The translations under genes were made by a program, and so were the position numbers. Below the pieces are notes generated by a model. It saw only the letters and a list, made by a program, of their open reading frames with translations. It did no database searches and had not been told where the DNA came from. Source: Microtetraspora malaysiensis (GTDB lineage Bacteria; Actinomycetota; Actinomycetes; Streptosporangiales; Streptosporangiaceae). From it: a stretch of 64,000 nt of DNA. Positions 18,287 through 30,742 of the stretch are shown here, in pieces. How positions within the stretch are numbered: the first letter of the stretch is position 1; the number at the start of each line of letters is the position of its first letter. Where the stretch lies: the NCBI RefSeq assembly GCF_001528665.1, contig NZ_BBYJ01000012.1, positions 1 to 64,000 on the forward strand, given 5' to 3'.

Positions 18287-19801
18287 CTATCCGCCGAGGC
18301 GCAGGACGACGATGTCCTCCCGGTCGAAGAGCAGGCGGTAGCCGTCCCGCACGTAGTCGTCGATCACGCCGCGCAGGTCCTGCCCCGCCGACGCGATGAT
18401 CCACGGGGTCCTCCGGTGGCGATAGTCCCACCACAGGACCGTGTCGCGGGCGGACAGGTGGGGGCCGAAGTCGTTGCTCGCCTCCACCACCACGCCGTCG
18501 GGGATCAGCGCGAGCGCCTCCTGCCGCGCCGCCGCCCGGGCGTCCGCGGCGTAGAAGTCCGGGCGGAGCAGCTCGCCGAAGGGGCGGTGCGGCACCAGGG
18601 TGAGCGCGACGGCGCAGATCGCGACGGACCACAGCAGGCCGAGCCGTTCCGGCTCCGTGATCCGCTCCTTCCGGCGCAGCCACCGGATCAGGCGCGCCGT
18701 GCCGTCCACCCCGGCGAGGAAGAGGATCGCGACGGTGAACGCGTCGTAGTGCCAGGCGGTGGACCACCAGTTGGGCGCGTCGGACAGCATCCGCTCGGCG
18801 ACGTGCGGCAGCGCCGCCAGCGCGATCGGCGACAGGAGGCAGAGGAAGAGCGTCGGCCACAGCAGCAGCGCGGTCGTGTCCAGCTTGACCTGGTCGGCGG
18901 TCAGCACGCCGAGGACGCGCAGCGGGTCGGTCACGGCCGTGCGCAGCACGTCGGGCAGGTCCGCGCCGAGCTGGGAGAAGTACCAGCGCTCGTCCGCCCG
19001 GCCGCCCGCGAGCGGGATCAGCACCTTGCGGGTGAGTTCCATCGCGGCCACGCCCCCGACGACGACGGCCGCGCCGAGACGCCGCCGCCGGGTGAGGAAC
19101 AGCCAGGCGCCGACGCCGGCCACGATCAGCCCGGCGTCCTCCTTGGTCAGCAGCAGGCCGGCCAGTGCGAGGAGGCCGGGGAGCCGCCTCCCCGCGTCCA
19201 GCCGCTCGATCGCGGCGGCGGTCAGGACGGGAACGAAGGCGACCTCGTGGAACTCCACGCCGACGGTCTGCGCGATCGGCCAGGACAGCGCGTACGCGAC
19301 CGCGACCAGGTAGGCGGGAGCGGTGCCGAGCCGGCGGCGGGTGAACGTCCACAGGAACGGGACAGCCAGCGCGAACAGCACGGCCTGGGCCACGATGAGC
19401 GTCGCGGGCCCGTCGTGCAGCCAGTACAGCGGCGCGAGCAGGGCCAGGATCGGCGAGAAGTGGTCGGCGAGCTGGAGGTAGTCCGTCCCCCGATCCAGCG
19501 TGACACCCAGGAGCGGCACGACGGGCGGCCGGAAGTGTGCGTAGCCGCGCACCGCCTGGTCGAAGATCGTCAGATCGTACGTGCCGGTGCGGAAGGCGCG
19601 CAGCTTGGTCAGCCCGTGGAGGGAGTACACCCCGGCGGCCACGGCGCATACAGCGGCGAGCGCGACGACGTGGCGGGGCCACCGGCCCGGCGGCGGGACG
19701 GCCGCGAGCACCCGGCGGACGGCCGGTAACGCGAGCGGCGAGCGCCTCCGGGTGGCGGCGGAGTCCACGGGACGGTCAGGGACACGGGTCCTCCAGGCCA
19801 T
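18287..19801 (-). CDS. DUF2079 integral membrane protein (GT-C-like)
   Basis: A 504-aa protein with about ten membrane segments and a soluble C-terminal part of about 110 residues. The opening FRTGTYDLTIFDQAVRGY, with ADHFSPILALLAPLYWL about 40 residues later, is characteristic of DUF2079 proteins. These resemble polyprenyl-phosphate-dependent GT-C glycosyltransferases, with acidic residues in the first large outer loop; no substrate is known. The ATG at 19801 has no strong ribosome binding site. The gene follows the secreted acylase on the same strand but is separated from it by a strong terminator. Confidence 0.82.
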   Translation of the reverse strand: MAWRTRVPDRPVDSAATRRRSPLALPAVRRVLAAVPPPGRWPRHVVALAAVCAVAAGVYSLHGLTKLRAFRTGTYDLTIFDQAVRGYAHFRPPVVPLLGVTLDRGTDYLQLADHFSPILALLAPLYWLHDGPATLIVAQAVLFALAVPFLWTFTRRRLGTAPAYLVAVAYALSWPIAQTVGVEFHEVAFVPVLTAAAIERLDAGRRLPGLLALAGLLLTKEDAGLIVAGVGAWLFLTRRRRLGAAVVVGGVAAMELTRKVLIPLAGGRADERWYFSQLGADLPDVLRTAVTDPLRVLGVLTADQVKLDTTALLLWPTLFLCLLSPIALAALPHVAERMLSDAPNWWSTAWHYDAFTVAILFLAGVDGTARLIRWLRRKERITEPERLGLLWSVAICAVALTLVPHRPFGELLRPDFYAADARAAARQEALALIPDGVVVEASNDFGPHLSARDTVLWWDYRHRRTPWIIASAGQDLRGVIDDYVRDGYRLLFDREDIVVLRLGG

Positions 19802-19916
19802 GGCCGGAGAGTACGGGCCTGTCGCGTTCCACGACCAGCCCCACTTCTCGCGGGCCGCACACCGTCCCGGCCGGGACCCGGTGACCTGGTGCCTCCGGGG
19901 ATCGGACGCGGGCCGC

Positions 19917-19956
19917 GCCCCGGCCCCGGGGTGAAACGTTCACCCGAGGCCGGGGC
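19917..19956 (-). terminator. Nested hairpin terminator after the acylase gene
   Basis: The outer 9-bp arms (19917-19925, 19948-19956) and inner 7-bp arms (19929-19935, 19939-19945) form one long stem-loop, 9 bp beyond the acylase stop codon. Confidence 0.65.
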
Positions 19957-19965
19957 GGCCGCCGC

Positions 19966-22900
19966 CTAACGGCCGTACACCTCGAACTCGTAGAGCGAGT
20001 AGCCGTAGGACGTGGCCCGCGTGACGCCCTGCATGCGGACGTAGCGCGCGTTCACCGGGGCGAAGGCGACGTTGTCCACGCCGCCGTCGCCGGCCGTGGT
20101 CGTGGAGACCGTGGTCCAGGCGCTCCCGTCGGTGGACGTCTGGATCCGGTACGCCTTGCCGTACGCCGCCTCCCAGCGCAGGATCACCCGGCCCACGGTC
20201 GTGACCGCCCCGAGGTCCACCTGGACATACTGGTTGTCGCTGAACGCGCTGGACCAGCGGGTGGAGCGGTCGCCGTCGTTCGCGTTGGCGGGCGGGTAGA
20301 GGAAGCTCTCCTTGCTCGACGCGCTCGCCGTGGCCCCGGCGGCCAGGTTGGCGACGTTGTCACCGCGCCGGGCCGGGAAGGAGACCGCCTGCTGGTAGGT
20401 CGGCCGGTTCTGCCAGGAGATCAGGTCCTGCTTGATCCCGCCGAGCGGCGACTGCCGCACCGCGTCCGCGCACCACTGATCGCCGGCGGAGCAGACGTCG
20501 TCGGCCGGGTAGGTGACCGCCGCCGTCTCCACGAGCGCCGCGGACAGGCTGTCCAGCAGGACCGTACGGCACGCCTGCACGGTGGCTCCGCAGTACCGGG
20601 CCGGAAGCGTCCCCCCTACGGTGTCGCCCAGCACGTTCCTGATGTCCTTGTCGACGTAGCCCCACCAGCCGTACTGGAACGAGGAGCCCTTGTGCGTCTG
20701 GGCCTCGTTCGCCGAGTTGACGAGGGTGGAGGTGTCGCCCTGCTGCCGCCCGGACGGCGACTCGTTGATCTGCAGGGCGTCGACCAGCGACCGGTAGAGC
20801 CCGTCGCCGAGGCCGGGCTGGAACTGCGCCCGCACCAGCTTGGGCCACCAGGCATCGAAGAAGCGGATCGCGTCGGCGTGCGCGTACGTCTTGCTGCCCG
20901 GGGAGGTCTCGGCGCGGCGGGCTCCGGCGGAGGCCCAGGCGGACAGCTTGGCGACGGCCGAGGCGAGCGTCGGGTCGGTCACGTCGGCGCTGTTGATAAC
21001 GCGGAGCAGGTTGGGCAGGACCTTCCAGCCGCGCAGGTCCGTGATCGCGGCGTTCGCCATGATCTTCACGGTGCCGGCCCGGTCCAGGGTGCCCGAGGCG
21101 AGCGCAGCCTTCACCGGCGCGTCCAGCAGGTCGCCGCGGTGGACGGAGCCGAAGCTGAAGTTGCCGTCGGCCGCCCCGTAGTCCTTGGCCTGCTTGTTGT
21201 TCCAGCTCACGAAGTAGTCCTGGTTGACCGCCTGCGGGTGGGTGCTCGCCGCCGCGTACGTCGCGCTGTTGGCGTCCGGGTCGTACCCGGTCCACTCGTG
21301 CGCGGCGTCCGCGACCATCGGCAGGTTAGGGTCGGAGACGGCCGGGCGCACCGGGGCGCTCCCGGACATGAAGTACGCCGCGTCGGTCGAGTTCACGTAG
21401 AACCAGTTGAACGCGAAGCCGATGTTGGCGGCGGAGTTCTGGAACGCGGCGGCCGACCCCATCTCGGCCGGGTCGTTGAACATCTGGAAGCCCATCGCCG
21501 AGTCGGGCTCGTGCCGGTAGGTCGAGCGGAGCGAGGTGAAGGCGGTCGGCGCCCCGTCCACGGTGCCGCGCCACGTCACCAGGCCGTACTTCGTGCGCTT
21601 GACCACCAGCTCGTACGACCCGGCCCCGGTGGAGTCGGCCGTGTTCGGCTTCCAGGAGTTCTTCTTGCGCAGCGTCTCCATCGCCGTGCAGGTGCCGCGG
21701 TACAGGTAATGCTCGGAGGCCGTGGTCGGCGTCCCGCCCTTCGGGTCGCACAGCGTGATCGCGTACGTGTCGGTGATGTCCTGCGTGCTCGACGTGGCGC
21801 TCCAGGCGTAGTCGGCGCCCCGGCCGAGCAGCACGTACAGGTTGAGCCCGGCGAACGCGGCGCCGCGCGCCCGGATGCCGGGGCCGTTCAGCTCCTCCAG
21901 CATGAGCAGCTGCGGGGAGAAGTAGCCGGTCTGCGGGCCGAAGACGGCGACGGGGTGGCCGGTGGCCGACTTGGCCGCCGACACGACGATCGCGTTCGAC
22001 ATGCCCGGCTTGGCGTTGTCGACGGTGAGGCCGTCCAGCGGGCTCTTCACGGCGGTCGTGGAGGTGGTGGCGGTCCCGGTCCTGTTCTCGACGATGTCGA
22101 CCGGCGCGGTCGAGGGGTCGGGCAGCACGACGCCGGTGGCGCCGGCGGGCGCGGATCCGGAGGGGAAGCTCTGGCCGTTGTGGAGGGTGAGCACGGTCTC
22201 GGGGTCGTTCTCGCCGCGGAACGCCGCCCAGACCTGGTCGCCCGCGGCTGCGCCGTACTTGGCCCGCGCGGCGACCCGGACCAGGGCCGACTGCATCTCG
22301 TTTCCGCCGCCGCCCCCGAACAGGCCGCCGATCACGCCGGAGATCGCGACCAGGTCGGTCATCGTGAAGTCGACCGGACCGCCCTTGTTGGTGATCGCGT
22401 CGAGGTGCCCGGTCAGGACGTACTCGCCCGGGCAGTTGCGTTTGGCCATGCAGACGTCGATGTACGCGTTGATGCCGTCGATGTAGTTACGTACGTCCGA
22501 GTAGAGCTGGGCGCCCCGTGGGCCGGAGTCGCGCAGCCGGTCGATCTGGGCCTGCAGGTCCGCCTCGGTGTAGGGCGAGTTACGCCAGACGCTCTGCTCC
22601 AGCTCCCGGTTGCCCTGGGCGCCTCCGGCGAACGGGGTGAGGTCGCCCCGGCCGACGTGCCGCATCAGGTCCATGACCCACAGACGGTCCTGCCCGCCCG
22701 CGTACCCGGCGCCGAACATGGTGCCCTCGCGGGTGGTGCCGGTGATGTGCGGCACGCCGGTGGCCTTGTCGCGGACGATCGTGACGTCCGAACGGGGGCT
22801 GACCGTGCTCTCGACCTGCCCCGCGGGCACGCCGAAGGAGGCGTCGTTGAAGAACGACGCGATCTGGTCGTCGGTCAGGCCGGTGTAGCCGGAGATGAGC

Positions 22901-23193
22901 CCGGCGTACCTGCCGAGCTGGTCGGCGCTGTGCGCCGGGCGGGTGCCGAGGGTCTGGTTCCCGATGATGTCGACCAGCGTGGCGTTGCCGTTCTGGCCAG
23001 GGGGGAGGATGTCGGCGCACTGGCCGAGGCAGTAGTCGTCGGTGACCGCGTCGGCCGCCGACAAGGCGGACGAGGAGGAGGGTGAGGAGGAAGGCGAGGA
23101 CGAGGCGGAGGCGGCCGATGTCGCCGGTAAGCCGGTGATCACGAGGGCGAGCACGGCAGTGGCCGTGAGCGCCCCTCGAAGGCGCGCGTGCAT
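19966..23193 (-). CDS. Secreted penicillin-acylase-family hydrolase with C-terminal discoidin domain
   Basis: A 1075-aa exported enzyme. Residues 1-27 are a signal peptide (hydrophobic core TATAVLALVITGL, Ala-rich exit), followed by a Ser-rich linker. The body is an N-terminal-nucleophile acylase (peptidase S45 type): a small-chain region with VTIVRDKATGVPHITG and GYAGGQDRLWVMDLMRH, then the presumed self-cleavage point and nucleophile Ser399 in PGMSNAIVV. Residues from about 945 form an F5/8 type C (discoidin) carbohydrate- or surface-binding domain with the usual ANDGDRSTRWSS and QYVQVDLG motifs. Relatives hydrolyse beta-lactams, acyl-homoserine lactones or lipopeptide acyl chains; the substrate here is unknown. 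GAAGGGAAG precedes the ATG. Confidence 0.88.
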   Translation of the reverse strand: MHARLRGALTATAVLALVITGLPATSAASASSSPSSSPSSSSALSAADAVTDDYCLGQCADILPPGQNGNATLVDIIGNQTLGTRPAHSADQLGRYAGLISGYTGLTDDQIASFFNDASFGVPAGQVESTVSPRSDVTIVRDKATGVPHITGTTREGTMFGAGYAGGQDRLWVMDLMRHVGRGDLTPFAGGAQGNRELEQSVWRNSPYTEADLQAQIDRLRDSGPRGAQLYSDVRNYIDGINAYIDVCMAKRNCPGEYVLTGHLDAITNKGGPVDFTMTDLVAISGVIGGLFGGGGGNEMQSALVRVAARAKYGAAAGDQVWAAFRGENDPETVLTLHNGQSFPSGSAPAGATGVVLPDPSTAPVDIVENRTGTATTSTTAVKSPLDGLTVDNAKPGMSNAIVVSAAKSATGHPVAVFGPQTGYFSPQLLMLEELNGPGIRARGAAFAGLNLYVLLGRGADYAWSATSSTQDITDTYAITLCDPKGGTPTTASEHYLYRGTCTAMETLRKKNSWKPNTADSTGAGSYELVVKRTKYGLVTWRGTVDGAPTAFTSLRSTYRHEPDSAMGFQMFNDPAEMGSAAAFQNSAANIGFAFNWFYVNSTDAAYFMSGSAPVRPAVSDPNLPMVADAAHEWTGYDPDANSATYAAASTHPQAVNQDYFVSWNNKQAKDYGAADGNFSFGSVHRGDLLDAPVKAALASGTLDRAGTVKIMANAAITDLRGWKVLPNLLRVINSADVTDPTLASAVAKLSAWASAGARRAETSPGSKTYAHADAIRFFDAWWPKLVRAQFQPGLGDGLYRSLVDALQINESPSGRQQGDTSTLVNSANEAQTHKGSSFQYGWWGYVDKDIRNVLGDTVGGTLPARYCGATVQACRTVLLDSLSAALVETAAVTYPADDVCSAGDQWCADAVRQSPLGGIKQDLISWQNRPTYQQAVSFPARRGDNVANLAAGATASASSKESFLYPPANANDGDRSTRWSSAFSDNQYVQVDLGAVTTVGRVILRWEAAYGKAYRIQTSTDGSAWTTVSTTTAGDGGVDNVAFAPVNARYVRMQGVTRATSYGYSLYEFEVYGR

Positions 23194-23275
23194 GGCGAAC
23201 TTCCCTTCGCGAGAAGCCGGGGGGTGTCAGGGGTTACAGGTTTCGCGCGCGAATATGAGGGCTGCTCAGCTCTGG

Positions 23276-23304
23276 ACGATACTCGTTGGTAACCCTCGCA
23301 TCAA
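23276..23304 (-). promoter_or_regulatory. Candidate promoter of the acylase gene
   Basis: On the minus strand TTGATG (23299-23304), a 17-bp spacer and TATCGT (23276-23281) form a good sigma-70-like pair about 80 bp before the acylase ATG. Confidence 0.45.
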
Positions 23305-23329
23305 TGGGTGATTTCGCCTCCGGACACGG

Positions 23330-23364
23330 CGATGCCCGCCCGGCGGGAGGCCGGACGGGCATCG
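23330..23364 (-). terminator. Terminator after pheT
   Basis: The 9-bp outer arms CGATGCCCG (23330-23338) and CGGGCATCG (23356-23364), with an inner GC pairing, lie 22 bp beyond the pheT stop codon. Confidence 0.6.
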
Positions 23365-23385
23365 GTGGGGTCGTGAACGTGCGGG

Positions 23386-25943
23386 TCAGACGCCGCGCAG
23401 CCGGGCCCCGGTCCGCTCGTGGGCGAGCGCCACGGCGGCGTCGCGGGCGGCCGTCGTCTCCTCGACGGTGAGCGTGCGGTCCGGCGCGCGGAACCGCAGC
23501 GTGTACGCCAGGGACGCGTGGCCTTCCTCCACCTGCTCGCCCGTGTACACGTCGAACAGCCGGACCGACTCCAGCAGCTCGCCGGCACCCTCGCGCAGCG
23601 CGGTCTCGACCTCCGCGACGGTCACCTCGGAGCGGACGACCAGCGCCACGTCCTGGGTGGCCACCGGGTACGCCGACACGGCGGGCGCCTGCGCCGGCCC
23701 CGGCGGGGTCAGCAGCGACAGCTCCAGTTCCATCGCGGCGGTGCGCGGCGGCAGGCCGCACGCCTCGACAACGCGCGGGTGCAGCTCGCCGGCGTGCCCG
23801 ACGAGGACGTCCCCCACGTACAGTGCGGCGCACCGGCCCGGGTGCCACGGCTCGTGGCGGTCGGCCCGCGCCTCCAGCTCGACCCCGGCCTCGCGAGCCA
23901 CGGTCCGCGCCGCCTCGATCGCGTCCGCCCAGGAGGCCTGGCGGCCCGCGCCCCACCAGCCGGACCGGTCGAACTCCCCGGCCAGCACGGTGGCGACACG
24001 GAACGGCTGCCGCGGCAGCGCGCTCTCGATCCGGGCCAGCTCCTCCGCCGTGGGCTTGCGGTCCACGGTGAGCACCGGCGCGGCCGCCGGGGCGTCCGGC
24101 TCCGGCCGGTAGACGAGGCCGGTCTCGAACAGCGCCACGTCGCCGAAGCCGCGGCCCACGTTGCGGACCAGCGTCTTCAGCAGGCCCGGCAGGAGGGTGG
24201 TCCGCATGTACGGCTCATCCTCGCTGAGCGGGTTGACCAGCCGGGTCGCCCGCCGGCGCGGGTCGTCCGCGGGAAGCTGCAGGTCGTCCAGGTCGCGGAC
24301 GCCCATGAACGGGTAGCAGAGCACCTCGACGTAGCCCGCGTAGGCCAGCGCCCGGCCGACCCGGCGGCGCAGCCGCTGCTCCTCGGTCAGCCCGGCCCCG
24401 GCGGGGGCCGGGGGCAGCACCGAGGGCAGGCCCTCGTAGCCCTCCAGGCGGATGACCTCCTCCGCCAGGTCGTTCGGGTCGGTCAGGTCCGGCCGCCACG
24501 ACGGCGGGGTGACCGTGAGCAGGTCGTCGCCGCGCACGGCCAGCTTCTCGTGCAGGTCACCCGAGGACACCACGCCGGTCGCCGCCACACCATGGGCGCC
24601 GCCGTCGCCGCTGGCCGCGTCCGCGCCCTCGACGACCGCGCAGCCCACCTGCTCCAGTCGGCGGACCACGGTCTCCCGCTCGTACGGCACACCCGCGACG
24701 CGTCCCGGGTAGTCGGACGGGATGACGACCCGGACCGGGGCGACGTCCACCTCGGCGTGCGTGACGCCCGGGTCGGCGGTGCCGGAGCCCAGCTCGACCA
24801 GGAGCTGGACGGCGCGCCAGGAGGCGACCAGCGGTAGCTCCCGGTCCACGCCCCGCTCGAACCGCTTGGACGCCTCGCTGACCAGGTCGTGCCGGCGGGA
24901 CTCCCTGGCGATGCCCGTGGCGGAGAAGTGCGCCGCCTCGATCACGACGTCGGTCGAGGAGCCGGAGATCTCGGTGTGGAGCCCGCCCATCGTGCCGGCC
25001 ATCGAGATCGGCCCGGTGTCGTCGGTGATGAGGATGTCCTCCACGTGGAGCTTCCGCGTCACGTGGTCGAGCGTCTCCAGGGTCTCCCCCGACGCGGCCC
25101 GCCGTACGACGATCTCGCCGGACAGGCGGGACCGGTCGAACGCGTGCAGCGGCTGGCCCAGCTCCAGCATCACGTAGTTCGTGACGTCCACGGCGAGTGA
25201 GACGGGGCGCATCCCGGCGCGGATGAGCCGCACCCGCATCCACAGCGGGCTCTCGGCGGCCGGGTCGAACCCGGACACCGAACGCAGCACGAACCGGTCG
25301 CAGGCCGTCGGGTCGGCGATCGACGCCGGGTAGGACGGGCCGGACGCGGCCGGCAGCTCGGCCGCGGCCGGGTCGCGGAACGGCACGCCGAACGCGGTCG
25401 CGGCCTCACGCGCCACGCCCCGGATCGACAGCGCGTACCCGCAGTCGGGCGTGATCTCCAGCTCAAGCACGTCGTCGCGCAGGCCGAGGAGTTCGACGAC
25501 GTCGGCCCCGATCGGCGTGTCCTGCGGGAGCAGCAGGATGCCCGGCGAGGACTCGGCGATGCCCAGCTCGGCCTCCGAGCAGATCATGCCCTCCGACTGC
25601 CGCCCGTACGTCTTGCGGGCGCCGATCTCGAAACCGCCGGGCAGGACGGCGCCGGGCAGCGCGACCGGCACGATCGCGCCCTCGGAGAAGTTGGTCGCGC
25701 CACACACGATCTCGCGCGGCGCGGCCTCCCCCACCTCGACCAGGCAGTGCCTGATCGGCTTCTTGAAGCCGGTGAGCTCCTCGATGACGACGACCTGTCC
25801 GACGACGACGTTCTTGATCTCGTGGCCGTGGGCGGTGATCGCCTCAAGCTTGAGACCGGCGGAGGTGAGCTTGTCGGCCACCTCCTGGGCCGTGACGGCC
25901 GGGAGATCGACGTACTCCCGCAGCCATGAAAGCGGGACCTTCA

Positions 25944-25944
<1 letters not shown>
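23386..25944 (-). CDS. pheT: Phenylalanyl-tRNA synthetase beta chain
   Basis: An 852-aa subunit of the alpha2-beta2 PheRS. Domain order fits the family: an N-terminal EMAPII-like tRNA-binding domain (about 40-150), the B3/B4 editing region, the B5 domain, the catalytic-like core and the C-terminal ferredoxin-fold anticodon-binding domain (last 95 residues). The start [15 protein letters not shown] is the usual bacterial one. The ATG overlaps the pheS stop codon by one nucleotide (TGATG), so the two subunits are translationally coupled. Confidence 0.97.
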
Positions 25945-28333
<2,389 letters not shown>

Positions 28334-28392
28334 GCGACCGCCTCCCTCGAACCTGTGAAAGCACGCCGGATGGGGAACCGTGCGCGCTCCAA

Positions 28393-28427
28393 GGCCGACA
28401 ATAGCGGGTTTCCCGCTCTAGTCGGCC
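28393..28427 (-). terminator. Two-part hairpin before the histidine kinase gene
   Basis: The outer arms GGCCGAC / GTCGGCC and inner arms AGCGGG / CCCGCT form a 35-nt stem-loop. It lies between the methyltransferase stop and the kinase start and probably ends the methyltransferase transcript. Confidence 0.55.
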
Positions 28428-28472
28428 GTGTCAGACCGCGGGGGTAGATGGATCTTCCACGCGATGTAAGGT

Positions 28473-29270
28473 CTACCGCTGCGCCCGCGCCGAGGCGTAC
28501 AGGCAGACCGCGGCGGCGGTGGCGAGGTTGAGGCTCTCGGCCCGCCCGTAGATCGGCACCCGCACCACCTCGTCGGCGAGTTCGAGCAGCGCCGGGGGCA
28601 GCCCCCACGCCTCGTTGCCGAAGAGCCACGCGGTGGGCACGCTGAGATCGACGTCGTCGAGGGTCGCCTTGCCGGTGCCGTCCGCCGCGAGGACGCGCAT
28701 CCCCGCGTCCTGTACGTGCCGCACCGCGTCCTCCACCCGCGCGCCGGTGGCGACGGGGAGGTGGAACAGGCTGCCCGCGCTGGCCCGGACGCACTTGCCG
28801 TTGTACGGATCGACGGAGGCGTCGGTGAAGACGACCGCGTCGGCACCGGCGGCGTCGGCCGTGCGCAGGACGGTGCCGGCGTTACCGGGGTCACGGACGT
28901 GGGCGAGGAGGGCGACCAGCCGCGCGCCGGACGGCACCGCCTCGGATAGCGGGACGTGGACGAACCGGCAGACGCCCATCAGCCCCTGCGGGGTGACGGT
29001 CTGGGCCAGTTCGGCCATGACCTCGCCGCTGACCCGGAGCACCGGGACGCCCGCGGCGTCCGCGGCCCCGATGATGTCGGCGTGCCTGATCTCGGCCTCG
29101 GCCGTGGCGAACAGCTCCACGGTCACGCCGTCGAGCGCGAGAGCCTCGCGTACGGCCTGCGGCCCCTCGGCCAGGAAGGCCCGGTCGCGGTCCCGGAAGG
29201 CGCGCTTCGTGAGCCGCCGGGCGGCCTTCACCCGCGGGGACCTGATGTTGGTGAGCTCGGTTCCGGCCAT
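28473..29270 (-). CDS. SpoU/TrmH-family 2'-O-ribose rRNA methyltransferase
   Basis: A 265-aa SPOUT-class RNA methyltransferase. The first 100 residues or so form the substrate-binding domain (SPRVKAARRLTKRAFRDRDRAFLAEGP). The catalytic trefoil-knot domain shows motif 1 (HVRDPGNAGTVLRTADAAGAD), motif 2 (LFGNEAWGLP) and motif 3 (VRVPIYGRAESLNLATAAAV). Members methylate 23S rRNA or tRNA ribose. The position right after infC-rpmI-rplT is conserved in actinobacteria and fits ribosome maturation. GAGGGAAGG precedes the ATG. Confidence 0.93.
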   Translation of the reverse strand: MAGTELTNIRSPRVKAARRLTKRAFRDRDRAFLAEGPQAVREALALDGVTVELFATAEAEIRHADIIGAADAAGVPVLRVSGEVMAELAQTVTPQGLMGVCRFVHVPLSEAVPSGARLVALLAHVRDPGNAGTVLRTADAAGADAVVFTDASVDPYNGKCVRASAGSLFHLPVATGARVEDAVRHVQDAGMRVLAADGTGKATLDDVDLSVPTAWLFGNEAWGLPPALLELADEVVRVPIYGRAESLNLATAAAVCLYASARAQR

Positions 29271-29286
29271 GCCTTCCCTCGTCAAA

Positions 29287-29315
29287 AGGGGCCCACCGGA
29301 TGCCGGTGAGCCCCT
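29287..29315 (-). terminator. Intrinsic terminator after rplT
   Basis: The 13-nt arms (29287-29299 and 29303-29315, one internal mismatch) and 3-nt loop are followed on the minus strand by UUUUGAC. A real U-tract is unusual in this GC-rich window. It separates the ribosomal protein genes from the methyltransferase. Confidence 0.75.
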
Positions 29316-29338
29316 ATGAATGCTGAATCGCGTCTGAC

Positions 29339-29719
29339 TCAGGCGACCGGCGCGTTCACGTCGGCCGGAAGAGCCTTCTTCGCCGCCTCGGCCAGCGTGG
29401 CGAAGGTCTGGCTGTCGTTCACCGCGAGGTCGGCGAGGATCTTGCGGTCCACCTCGATGCCCGCGAGGCGCAGACCCTGGATGAACCGGTTGTAGGTGAT
29501 GCCGTTCGCGCGGGCCGCGGCGTTGATCCGCTGGATCCACAGGCGCCGGAAGGTGCCCTTCTTGTCCTTGCGGTCCCGGTAGGCGTAGGTCATCGAGTGG
29601 AGCATCTGCTCCTTGGCCTTGCGGTACAGCCTGGACCGCTGCCCACGGTAACCGCTCGCCCGCTCGAGGACGACCCTGCGCTTCTTCTTGGCGTTGAGCG
29701 CCCGCTTCACGCGTGCCAT
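29339..29719 (-). CDS. rplT: 50S ribosomal protein L20
   Basis: The 126-aa protein begins [15 protein letters not shown] and contains the L20 signature [23 protein letters not shown]20 binds 23S rRNA early in 50S assembly and in several phyla represses its own operon by binding the mRNA leader. It is the third gene of infC-rpmI-rplT, 24 bp after rpmI. Confidence 0.98.
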   Translation of the reverse strand: MARVKRALNAKKKRRVVLERASGYRGQRSRLYRKAKEQMLHSMTYAYRDRKDKKGTFRRLWIQRINAAARANGITYNRFIQGLRLAGIEVDRKILADLAVNDSQTFATLAEAAKKALPADVNAPVA

Positions 29720-29743
29720 GTTGTTCAGTCTCCCCGGGGTCGG

Positions 29744-29938
29744 TTACTTCGCGAGCAGCTTCTTGATCTTCTTGGCGTCGGCGTCGCTGATCACGACGTC
29801 ACCCTCGAGCCGGCGCGTGCGGGTGGACGGCTTGTGCTCGAAAAGGTGCTTCCGGTTCGCACGCCGGCGCACGATCTTGCCGGAGCCGGTCAACCGGAAC
29901 CGCTTCTTCGCACCGCTGTGCGTCTTCATCTTCGGCAT
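29744..29938 (-). CDS. rpmI: 50S ribosomal protein L35
   Basis: A 64-aa basic protein, [14 protein letters not shown] at the start and a DAKKIKKLL end, typical of L35. GAGGGAGAG precedes the ATG. It follows infC by 131 bp, a spacer with a small hairpin (30014-30032, 7-bp stem), and is followed closely by rplT. Confidence 0.98.
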   Translation of the reverse strand: MPKMKTHSGAKKRFRLTGSGKIVRRRANRKHLFEHKPSTRTRRLEGDVVISDADAKKIKKLLAK

Positions 29939-30069
29939 CTCAGCCGTCTCTCCCTCATTGGTCGCGCCGAAGGCCCGGGCCGGTGACCCGAGCCGACGGC
30001 ATGCCTGGCTCTGCGAGACCGTCCCGGTCTCGGCTTCTCCATGCGTGTCTGATCCCTCAGACGCGCGCG

Positions 30070-30690
30070 TCACTCCGCGGGCGCTGACTCCTGCTCCACG
30101 GACTCGGACTCGAACTCGGAATCGGAGTCCGACGCGCGCTGCGCCTTGGCCGCGGCCTTCTCGGCCTTGGCCTCGGCCTTCTTCTTGTGCGGGCCGATGA
30201 CCATGATCATGTTTCGCCCGTCCTGCTTGGGCTGCGATTCCACGAAGCCCAGCTCGGTGACGTCCTCGGCGAGCCGCTGCAACAGCCGGAAGCCCAACTC
30301 CGGCCGGGACTGCTCGCGACCCCGGAACATGATCGTGACCTTGACCTTGTCCCCCGCCTTGAGGAAGCGCACGACGTGACCCTTCTTGGTCTCGTAGTCG
30401 TGCGGGTCGATCTTCGGCCGGAGTTTGATCTCCTTGATGATCGTGTGTGCCTGGTTACGGCGGGCCTCGCGCGCCTTCATGGCCGACTCGTACTTGAACT
30501 TGCCGTAGTCCATGAGCTTGCACACGGGCGGCCTGGCCGTCGCCGCGACCTCGACGAGGTCGAGGTCGCTCTCCTGGGCCAGCTTCAGTGCATCGCCGAT
30601 CGAGACGATGCCGACCTGCTCGCCGTTCGGGCCGACGAGGCGAACCTCCGGCACGCGAATACGATCGTTGATGCGGGGCTCGGTGCTGAT
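30070..30690 (-). CDS. infC: Translation initiation factor IF-3 (probable AUC start codon)
   Basis: IF-3 binds the 30S subunit and checks the start codon-initiator tRNA pairing. The 206-aa reading contains the whole family: [26 protein letters not shown], the linker and the C-domain ([16 protein letters not shown]). It ends in a charged Lys/Glu/Ser tail of about 35 residues. No ATG, GTG or TTG lies in frame near the conserved N-terminus. A GGAGG motif sits 4 nt before an ATC codon at 30690, directly ahead of STEPR. Rare start codons are known for infC in other bacteria (AUU in Escherichia coli), where they allow IF-3 to repress itself. The start is therefore inferred. A terminator-bearing leader precedes it. 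Confidence 0.92.
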   Translation of the reverse strand: MSTEPRINDRIRVPEVRLVGPNGEQVGIVSIGDALKLAQESDLDLVEVAATARPPVCKLMDYGKFKYESAMKAREARRNQAHTIIKEIKLRPKIDPHDYETKKGHVVRFLKAGDKVKVTIMFRGREQSRPELGFRLLQRLAEDVTELGFVESQPKQDGRNMIMVIGPHKKKAEAKAEKAAAKAQRASDSDSEFESESVEQESAPAE

Positions 30691-30742
30691 GGGACCTCCA
30701 AAGGACTTCCGCTTGATGCTCGACCGTGCGAGAAAACACAAA

